Assembly: GCA_937923225.1 (NCBI GenBank)
Contig: CALAKR010000386.1
Span: 1 to 5,238, forward strand
From: an uncultured Aquabacterium sp.
GTDB taxonomy: Bacteria; Pseudomonadota; Gammaproteobacteria; Burkholderiales; Burkholderiaceae_C
Length of the DNA stretch: 5,238 nt
Direction: 5' to 3'
Shown: positions 1 to 5,238 of the stretch, in pieces
Position numbering within the stretch: the stretch's first letter is position 1
Layout of the letters: each line of letters starts with the position of its first letter
The notes under the pieces: model-generated
What the model was told of the DNA's origin: nothing
The model's input: only the letters and a program-made list of their open reading frames with translations
The model's database searches: none
Made by a program: the position numbers and the translations under genes

Positions 1-1166
1 ACTGGCAGAGCATGCGCCTGATCTTCGAGATGGAGCATGGCCAGCCGTTTGCCCGCGGCTACATGCTCGACGTCCAGGAGCGCAAGGCCGTGGAAGAGCT
101 TGCGGCCAGCCACAACCAGGCCCTGGAAGCCCTGGTGGAGCAGTTGCACATGGCCCAGGCCGACAGCGTGGTGCTGCAGGAAACCTCGGACCTGCTCAAC
201 TCGGCCGAGGATGTGGACGAGGCCTTCGAGATCGTGCGCCGCGCGGCCGATGCGGTGTTCCCAGGCTGGAGCGGATCGCTGTCGGCCATCATGCAGCACG
301 GGGGGCTGAGCCTGGTCGGCCAATGGGGCGCGCCGCCCTGGCAGGATGCCGAGTTCCAGCTCAAGGATTGCTGGGGCTTGCGCCGCGGCAAGCCGCACGG
401 CTACCTCAATGAAGACCGTCAGCTGCGCTGCAATCACATCCATCCCGATGTGGAAGGCCAGTTGCTGCCCTATGTGTGCGTGCCCATGTCGGCCAACGGT
501 GAAACGGTGGGGGCCCTGCACCTGTTCGCCAACAGCATGGTCACGTCCGAGCAGATTGGCGACATCGAGGTGCGTGCCGAGCGTTTCGCCGAAACGCTCA
601 AGCTGGCCATGTCCAACCTGCGCCTGCGCGCCTGGCTGCGCGACCAGGCCACCCGCGACGGGCTTACCGGCCTGTACAACCGCCGCCTGCTGGACGAACG
701 CCTGCCCGTCGAGATCAAGCGCAGCCACCGCGACCGCCTGCCCGTGTCACTGGCCATGATCGATGTAGACCACTTCAAGCGCTTCAACGACGACTACGGA
801 CACGATGCTGGAGATCTGGTGCTCAAGTCGATCAGCGAGCTGCTGATGGACCGAGTACGCGTCTATGACCTGGCCTGCCGCTATGGCGGGGAAGAGCTCA
901 TCCTGCTGATGCCGGGCTGCCAGATCGAGGATGCGATCGTCAAGCTCGAAGCCATCCGCATCGACGTGGCCTCGCTTCAGATCAGCTACCAGGGCTACAT
1001 GCTGCCGCCGGTAACCATCTCGATAGGGCTGGCCGAAACGCACGGTGGCAGCGCAGAGGCCCTGCTGCGCCAGGCAGATGAGGCGCTTTATCGTGCGAAG
1101 CGCCAGGGCCGCAACCGCCTGGTGGTGCAGGACGACACCATCCCTCCACCGGAGGAGATGCACTGA
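1..1166 (+). CDS. PAS-GAF-GGDEF diguanylate cyclase, 5' end outside window
   Basis: Predicted cyclase converting two GTP to c-di-GMP. The reading frame is open from base 3 and residues before the first ATG (position 12) continue a PAS C-terminal motif, so that ATG is probably internal; it also lacks a clear ribosome binding site. Numbering from it: PAS end 1-27 (ending DVQERKAVEEL), signalling helix about 25-58, GAF about 65-205, GGDEF about 208-372, short acidic/proline tail. Catalytic features are complete: D251 (metal), N259 and D268 (guanine), GGEEL at 292-296, and an inhibitory RVYD site at 283-286 five residues upstream. The visible part has no membrane segment, but the missing N-terminus could. 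The GAF carries C120, H129, C140, H142 and C156, all conserved in the two neighbouring paralogues. It overlaps the next gene by one base, indicating an operon. The family call is firm; the input signal is unknown. Confidence 0.93.
   Translation, partial: WQSMRLIFEMEHGQPFARGYMLDVQERKAVEELAASHNQALEALVEQLHMAQADSVVLQETSDLLNSAEDVDEAFEIVRRAADAVFPGWSGSLSAIMQHGGLSLVGQWGAPPWQDAEFQLKDCWGLRRGKPHGYLNEDRQLRCNHIHPDVEGQLLPYVCVPMSANGETVGALHLFANSMVTSEQIGDIEVRAERFAETLKLAMSNLRLRAWLRDQATRDGLTGLYNRRLLDERLPVEIKRSHRDRLPVSLAMIDVDHFKRFNDDYGHDAGDLVLKSISELLMDRVRVYDLACRYGGEELILLMPGCQIEDAIVKLEAIRIDVASLQISYQGYMLPPVTISIGLAETHGGSAEALLRQADEALYRAKRQGRNRLVVQDDTIPPPEEMH
365..398. repeat. inverted repeat arm (GAF-coding, pairs with 4681-4714)
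   Basis: Thirty-four bases encoding the DCW-x-x-RRGKPH segment of gene 1 match the reverse complement of 4681-4714 in gene 3 with only two mismatches (at 378 and 395). One changes Leu to Met; the other is silent. Confidence 0.8.
862..880. repeat. direct repeat copy 1 (pairs with 3519-3537)
   Basis: Nineteen identical bases encode the YDLACR segment between the inhibitory site and GGEE signature in gene 1. They recur in the same orientation in gene 2. The repeat reflects paralogy. Confidence 0.75.
1151..1157 (+). promoter_or_regulatory. Shine-Dalgarno site for the second cyclase gene
   Basis: GGAGGAG lies 8 bases before the ATG at 1166, inside the last codons of gene 1. It is a near-perfect anti-16S match at good spacing. 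It decides the start of gene 2 in favour of 1166 over the next in-frame ATG at 1184, which would also leave out only six residues. Confidence 0.85.
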
Positions 1167-3874
1167 TGGGCTCGATCGCGCCAATGGACCCCTGGCTGCT
1201 GGTGCCAGCCATGCTGCTGTGCGTGTTGTGGGGCGTCACCCTGCGCGCGACCTGGCAGCACATTTACCTGCGCATTCAGCGCGGCGAAGTGGTGTCCTGG
1301 GGTTGGATGCTGGCCTGCGCCCCTGTGCTGGGCTTTGCCCTGTGGGCGGCCATGGTCGCCACGCTGGCCAGCTTCAACATCAACGAGGTTCCCCTGGTGC
1401 TTCCCCCCGCCAGCTTGGTCAAGAGCCTGCTGTTGGTGGTGGGCCTGCACGCCCTTGTCTTCGGCGTGGCGCCCTTCATGCCCCGTGAGACAAAAAATCG
1501 GCAAGCCGTGGCCGTGCTGTTGACCATGCTGTCCACCAGCGGGGCCGCGTTCAGCATGCTCTACATGATCTCCCAGTTGCACCTGGCGCCAGCTGGCCGT
1601 CTCAGCATGACAGGCTACCTGGGGCTGACCATTCTCACGCTCTCGGCATCGGCCATGAGCTATCGACAGATCGAGAACCGCTGGCGCGGCGGCATCACAT
1701 CCGGCCTCTTCTACGGGCTGGTGATGGTGCTGTGCCTCCAACTGACAATCTGGCCCAAGGCCGTGTACTACATCGGCAGCCCGAACGCGCTCGCGCTGAG
1801 TTGGCTGGCTCAGCCCCTGGCGGATGCTGGGCTCATTGCCGTTTTTTCATTGCTGGGCGTGGCCTGGCTGCGTCGATTCAAGGAGCGTCTAACCGCCCGC
1901 CCCCTGCCTGTCGTGACCCCCAGCGTGAGCGACGTGGAAGCCCAGGCCGAAACACTGGCCCGAGACATGGTGGAAGACCGCAAACGCCGCGATGCGCTGT
2001 ACGACCGCGTGCTTCGCCACTCCTCGGTGCGTTTTTGGAGCTTGGACGTTGTCGGCAAGCAGTTCCAGTTCCGGGGTGAACAATCGCTCAATGCACCGCT
2101 GTCGGACACCGACCTGGTGATCGACACCGACGAATGGTTCGCCGCCCACCTGCACCCCGAAGAGGCCGAAGGTATCCACCGCGATATCACCGCCCAATTG
2201 GTTGCCAAAGGGGGCTTCGACTGCCTGCACCGCGTCCGCGCCCGGGCCGATGAGGACACCTGGCGCTGGGTCATCGCCCGGGCCAGCGTGGTGCGCCGGG
2301 ATGCCACCGGCCAGCCCACTTACATCGTGGGCACGCACATCGATGTGACCGAGCACGGGGAGCTGCAGGCTGCATTGGACCGCGACAGCCGCCTGTTCTC
2401 CGAAGGCCCCATCGTGATGATCCGCTGGCGCTTCGACACCAGCTCCATCGAAATCAAGGCGCTGGACTTCATCTCGCCCAACATCGAAAAGCTCTGGGGC
2501 TATGACCTCGAAGAGATGCACAACTTCGCCAACTGGCAGAGCATCATTGAAGGCAGCGACATCTCGGACATCGGCCGCAAGGTACAGGATGCGCTCAACA
2601 CGGGCATCTCAGAGATCTCGCACGAGTTCCGCGTCAAGCTCAAGGACGGGCGGCTGCTGTGGCACTCGCTGTACGCCCGCATCGAGGCGGACGACGATGG
2701 CGGCAGCATCAGCGGCTTCATCGTCGACATCGATACCTTCAAGCGTGTGGAGCAGCGCTCGCAAGAGCAAGCCCGCCAGCTCGAAGAGCTGATCGAGGAG
2801 TTGCGGCGAGCCAAGGACGAAACCGTCATCCTGCGCGAGAGCAGCGAGTTCCTGAACACCGCCGAATCGCTGGACGAGGCCTTCAACATCATCAGCCGTG
2901 CTGCATACGCGATCTTCCCGGGCTGGAGCGGCGCCCTCGCCAGCGCCCAGGAGAACGACCGCCTCAAGCTCGTGGGGCGTTGGGGCGAGGCGGCCGAGTT
3001 CAACACCGAGTTTTCATCCGGCGATTGCTGGGCGCTACGCCGAGGGCGTGCGCACCATTTTGTCGATGAACGTGTCAGCCTGCGCTGCCGCCACGTGCAC
3101 TCCGCGATGGGCGAGCAGCCCCGCCCTTACCTGTGCATCCCGATGTCCGCCAACGGCCAATCGGTGGGCTCACTGCACCTGATGGCGGCCAAGAGCCTGA
3201 GCAAGGAGCAGATGGTGCCTCTGGCGCAGCGGGCCAACCGGCTGGGTGAAACACTCAAGCTGGCGTTGTCCAACCTGCGGCTTCGGGCTGGCCTGCGCGA
3301 ACAGGCCACGCACGATGCGCTCACCGGCTTGTACAACCGCCGCTTCATGAACGACCGCCTGCCGGTGGAGATCAAGCGCTGCGAGCGCGAAGGCCAACGC
3401 CTGGCACTGGCCATGATCGACGTGGACCACTTCAAGCACTTCAATGACCAGCATGGCCACGATGCCGGCGACGTCATCCTGCGCGCGCTGGGCGAGTTGC
3501 TGCGCCAGCGCGTACGAATCTATGACCTGGCCTGCCGTTTTGGCGGGGAAGAGATGTCTCTGATCATGCCGGGGTGCAGCATTGACGATGCGCAGCTCAA
3601 GCTGGAGATCATCCGCGCCGAGGTCGAGGCCATGACCCTGATGTTCAACGGCATACCCCTGCCCCCTGTGACCATCTCGATCGGTGTGTCCGACACCCTG
3701 GGTGGCGACGCCGAAGCCCTGCTCAAGCAGGCTGACGAACGCCTCTATCACGCCAAGCGTACCGGCCGCAACCGTGTGGTGACCCGCATCGAGCACCGCG
3801 CCAATGTGGAGGAAGGCGTGGCTGAGACCAACGCGGTGACCTCCATGCCCACCAGCCCCCTCGGAGGGCCCTGA
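1166..3874 (+). CDS. membrane-bound MHYT-like/PAS/PAS/GAF/GGDEF diguanylate cyclase
   Basis: Complete 902-residue predicted c-di-GMP synthase of the inner membrane. Seven hydrophobic segments (about 10-28, 44-70, 84-105, 114-140, 146-165, 175-196, 209-235) have positively charged loops placed for an outside N-terminus and cytoplasmic C-terminus. Their pattern resembles an MHYT sensor that has lost its His residues (e.g. MLYM at 131-134). Then come a linker, PAS about 280-398 (PAS_3 type, HPEE at 330-333, ending HIDVTE), PAS about 405-530, coiled coil about 525-560, GAF about 555-705, GGDEF about 712-873 and a roughly 30-residue unstructured tail. Catalytic set: D752, N760, D769, GGEEM at 793-797; inhibitory RIYD at 784-787. 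Met in the fifth signature position is less usual than Phe or Leu. The start is fixed by a strong Shine-Dalgarno and a TGATG overlap with gene 1. Activity is likely; the MHYT relation is by eye and less certain, and another MASE-like 7TM sensor is the alternative. Confidence 0.95.
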   Translation: MGSIAPMDPWLLVPAMLLCVLWGVTLRATWQHIYLRIQRGEVVSWGWMLACAPVLGFALWAAMVATLASFNINEVPLVLPPASLVKSLLLVVGLHALVFGVAPFMPRETKNRQAVAVLLTMLSTSGAAFSMLYMISQLHLAPAGRLSMTGYLGLTILTLSASAMSYRQIENRWRGGITSGLFYGLVMVLCLQLTIWPKAVYYIGSPNALALSWLAQPLADAGLIAVFSLLGVAWLRRFKERLTARPLPVVTPSVSDVEAQAETLARDMVEDRKRRDALYDRVLRHSSVRFWSLDVVGKQFQFRGEQSLNAPLSDTDLVIDTDEWFAAHLHPEEAEGIHRDITAQLVAKGGFDCLHRVRARADEDTWRWVIARASVVRRDATGQPTYIVGTHIDVTEHGELQAALDRDSRLFSEGPIVMIRWRFDTSSIEIKALDFISPNIEKLWGYDLEEMHNFANWQSIIEGSDISDIGRKVQDALNTGISEISHEFRVKLKDGRLLWHSLYARIEADDDGGSISGFIVDIDTFKRVEQRSQEQARQLEELIEELRRAKDETVILRESSEFLNTAESLDEAFNIISRAAYAIFPGWSGALASAQENDRLKLVGRWGEAAEFNTEFSSGDCWALRRGRAHHFVDERVSLRCRHVHSAMGEQPRPYLCIPMSANGQSVGSLHLMAAKSLSKEQMVPLAQRANRLGETLKLALSNLRLRAGLREQATHDALTGLYNRRFMNDRLPVEIKRCEREGQRLALAMIDVDHFKHFNDQHGHDAGDVILRALGELLRQRVRIYDLACRFGGEEMSLIMPGCSIDDAQLKLEIIRAEVEAMTLMFNGIPLPPVTISIGVSDTLGGDAEALLKQADERLYHAKRTGRNRVVTRIEHRANVEEGVAETNAVTSMPTSPLGGP
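1193..1870 (+). other. seven-segment membrane sensor region, degenerate MHYT-like
   Basis: This encodes residues 10-235 of the second cyclase. Three even-numbered segments resemble the three MHYT repeats: G56-F57-A58-L59-W60...F70 fits the GxxIWxMHFxGMLAF pattern, M131-L132-Y133-M134 fits MHYT, and G180-L181...M187 fits the third repeat. The family His would be Met, Leu and Met respectively. Loop charges put these motifs toward the outer membrane face, as proposed for MHYT proteins. The alignment was made by eye from memory of the family, so the assignment is tentative; the membrane character is clear. Confidence 0.5.
3407..3437. repeat. inverted repeat arm A (GGDEF-coding, pairs with 4296-4326)
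   Basis: Thirty-one bases encoding the LAMIDVDHFK region of gene 2 are identical, in reverse complement, to 4296-4326 in gene 3. Similarity continues downstream with scattered mismatches. It arises from paralogy of the GGDEF domains rather than from a mobile element. Confidence 0.85.
3519..3537. repeat. direct repeat copy 2 (pairs with 862-880)
   Basis: Gene 2 copy of the 19-base direct repeat. Recombination between the copies would keep the frame and fuse the gene 1 sensor part to the end of the gene 2 GGDEF domain, deleting about 2.66 kb. Confidence 0.75.
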
Positions 3875-3880
3875 GCTCAG
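3871..3880. other. palindrome joining two convergent stop codons
   Basis: CTGAGCTCAG is a perfect 10-bp palindrome. It contains the TGA of gene 2 (3872-3874) and, on the other strand, the TGA of gene 3 (3879-3877), leaving just two bases between the genes. No T-tract follows on either strand and the palindrome has no loop, so it is not called a terminator; transcripts of the two genes probably overlap here. Confidence 0.8.
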
Positions 3881-5238
3881 TTACTCAAGCGCTCCGGATC
3901 GGTGGATGTGGCCTCCATGCTGACGGCTGACAGGCCGCTCGCCTGGGACACCACCACCCGATTGCGGCCCTGCCGCTTGGCCTCATAGAGCGCCTCGTCC
4001 GCACGCCGGATCAGTATGGAGGAACTGCCGCCGATGGCATGGGCCACCCCCACCGAGATGGTCACGGTGGGCAGATCCTGGCCACTGTTCTTGAGGTGCA
4101 TGCTCTCGACTGCGAAGCGCACTTGCTGCACCCGTGCCTCGGCATCCGTCACGTCACAGCCGGGCAGGATGAGCGCCAGTTCCTCTCCACCATAACGACA
4201 GGCGATGTCGTAGCCACGGATGTTCTCCTGCAGCACCGCACCGATCGCCCGCAGCACCGCATCACCCGCATCGTGGCCGTACTGGTCATTGAAGCGCTTG
4301 AAGTGGTCCACGTCGATCATGGCCAGCGACACGGGCCGTTGATCGCGGCGGGCACGCTGCAGCTCGTGCACCAGGGCTTCGTCCATATAGCGGCGGTTGT
4401 AGAGGCCCGTCAGGCCATCGCTCATGGCCTGATCCTGCAGGGATGTGCGCAGCTTGAGGTTGCTCAGGGCCAGCTTGAGCGTCTCGGCAAAACGGCTGGC
4501 GCGCGACTGCACGTCGGTCATCTGCTGCTCGGTGGGCACGTAGCTTTCGCAGAACAGGTGCAGAGCGCCCACCACCTCGCCGTGTGCCGCCATCGGCACA
4601 CAGATGTAGGGGCGCAGCTCCTTCTCGGGAATGGTCTGCATGTGCGGGCAACACACACTGCTGTGGAAGCTGAAGAAAGCGTGTGGCTTGCCGCGGCGCA
4701 TGCCCCAGCAATCCCGGCCATTGAACTGCTTTTCAAGCAAGGTGCTGATGTTGCCCCACTGGGCGCCGATGGTCAGCTCGTTGCCCCCATCGCGCGAGGC
4801 CGCGATCCACCCCGACCAGCCCGGGAACAGACGCAGTGCCGAGAGCTTGATGATGTTGAAGGCTTCTGCCAGGTCTTCCGTGGCGTGCAGCATGTCGCCC
4901 GTATCCTGCAGCACACCGCCTTCGCCTTGTGCCGCTTCCAGCTGCAGCACGGTTTCCTGCAGACGCTGGCGCTGCGTGGCGGCTTCCAGCTCGGCCTGTT
5001 TGCGCGCGTCGATGTCGATGAAATAGCCTTTGCGCTCACTGATCTGCCGGTCGATCATAGAGTTGTAGCGGAACCAGCGGTAGGCGCCATCGGCCATGCG
5101 CAGGCGTACTTCCACCTCCAGCGTTGCCTCGCTCTGGCTTTCCATCGTCTTCATGAAATCGGCACGGATGCGCTCCGTATCGTCCGGGTGCACGATGGAC
5201 CACGATGTCTGCAGGTTCAGCAAGGTGTCGGGGTCGTA
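3877..5238 (-). CDS. PAS-GAF-GGDEF diguanylate cyclase, 5' end outside window
   Basis: Third predicted c-di-GMP synthase, convergent with gene 2. The frame stays open to the window edge: a TTG at 5223 is preceded by Y-D-P-D-T, which belongs to the same PAS domain, so the true start lies beyond 5238. Numbering from that TTG: PAS_3-type domain 1-78 (W8, HPDD 12-15, ending GYFIDIDARKQAE), signalling helix about 72-105, GAF about 113-255, GGDEF about 262-425, Ser/Thr-rich tail to 448. The catalytic set is intact: D304, N312, D321, GGEEL at 345-349, with an inhibitory RGYD at 336-339. GAF residues C172, H181, C192, H194 and C208 match the spacing in the two + strand paralogues. The visible part has no membrane segment. 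Its promoter is off-window, so it is transcribed independently of genes 1 and 2. Family call firm, signal unknown. Confidence 0.93.
   Translation of the reverse strand, partial: YDPDTLLNLQTSWSIVHPDDTERIRADFMKTMESQSEATLEVEVRLRMADGAYRWFRYNSMIDRQISERKGYFIDIDARKQAELEAATQRQRLQETVLQLEAAQGEGGVLQDTGDMLHATEDLAEAFNIIKLSALRLFPGWSGWIAASRDGGNELTIGAQWGNISTLLEKQFNGRDCWGMRRGKPHAFFSFHSSVCCPHMQTIPEKELRPYICVPMAAHGEVVGALHLFCESYVPTEQQMTDVQSRASRFAETLKLALSNLKLRTSLQDQAMSDGLTGLYNRRYMDEALVHELQRARRDQRPVSLAMIDVDHFKRFNDQYGHDAGDAVLRAIGAVLQENIRGYDIACRYGGEELALILPGCDVTDAEARVQQVRFAVESMHLKNSGQDLPTVTISVGVAHAIGGSSSILIRRADEALYEAKRQGRNRVVVSQASGLSAVSMEATSTDPERLSN
4296..4326. repeat. inverted repeat arm B (GGDEF-coding, pairs with 3407-3437)
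   Basis: This is the gene 3 copy of the 31-base inverted repeat. Gene 1 has a related but more diverged copy around 750-787, including a 20-base exact match (768-787) to the gene 3 sequence. Confidence 0.85.
4681..4714. repeat. inverted repeat arm (GAF-coding, pairs with 365-398)
   Basis: Gene 3 copy of the 34-base GAF segment shared with gene 1. The equivalent part of gene 2 (from about 3023) is clearly more diverged, including ALRRGRAHH in place of the shared RRGKPH. Confidence 0.8.

Noticed and set aside
12..14. ATG as the true start of gene 1
   Set aside because: The frame is open to the window edge and residues on both sides of this Met belong to one PAS C-terminal segment; no good ribosome binding site precedes it.
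1088..1741. 217-codon open frame on the - strand, and similar long antisense frames at 1889-2521 and 3170-3796
   Set aside because: They lie opposite well-supported domains, their products are low-complexity and match no family I know, and similar shadow frames occur opposite each GGDEF region, as expected in GC-rich coding DNA.
1166..3874. Degenerate, non-catalytic GGDEF acting only as a c-di-GMP receptor
   Set aside because: D752, N760, D769 and the GGEE core are all present; only the fifth signature residue differs.
3856..3880. Possible bidirectional terminator between genes 2 and 3
   Set aside because: CCCTCGGAGGG and CTGAGCTCAG are self-complementary but leave little or no loop, and no T-run follows on either strand.
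5221..5223. TTG as the true start of gene 3
   Set aside because: The upstream in-frame codons (Y-D-P-D-T) continue the PAS domain to the window edge with no stop, so the TTG is an internal Leu codon.
1..5238. Mobile element, CRISPR array or RNA gene
   Set aside because: No transposase-like frame, terminal repeats, spaced short repeats or tRNA/rRNA-like sequence is visible; the repeats found are explained by the paralogous domains.

Overview
The window is almost completely coding (GC-rich, strong G/C preference at third codon positions). It holds three paralogous sensor diguanylate cyclase genes, i.e. enzymes that make the second messenger c-di-GMP. High GC, codon use and the PAS-GAF-GGDEF architecture suggest a proteobacterium, most likely a betaproteobacterium of the Burkholderiales. 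That placement is inference; no rRNA or other marker is present.

Layout: (1) positions 1-1166, + strand, the 3' part of a PAS-GAF-GGDEF gene whose start lies upstream of the window. (2) Positions 1166-3874, + strand, a complete 902-residue gene: seven membrane segments resembling a degenerate MHYT sensor, two PAS domains, a coiled coil, GAF and GGDEF. It overlaps the stop codon of gene 1 by one base and has a strong Shine-Dalgarno sequence, so the two are very probably co-transcribed and translationally coupled. (3) Positions 3877-5238, - strand, a convergent third PAS-GAF-GGDEF gene whose start lies beyond the right edge. The stop codons of genes 2 and 3 are separated by only 2 bp and form one palindrome.

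The three proteins share a C-terminal cassette (signalling helix, GAF, GGDEF) that aligns almost without gaps, but they have different N-terminal input modules. This looks like local duplication with sensor exchange. All three keep the catalytic GGEE core, the metal- and guanine-binding residues and an RxxD inhibitory site, so all are predicted to be active, product-inhibited cyclases. No EAL or HD-GYP phosphodiesterase is visible. The GAF domains share an invariant, identically spaced Cys/His array that may bind a metal or other cofactor. No RNA genes, CRISPR arrays, insertion sequences or convincing terminators were seen, and there is no gene-free stretch over 300 bases.
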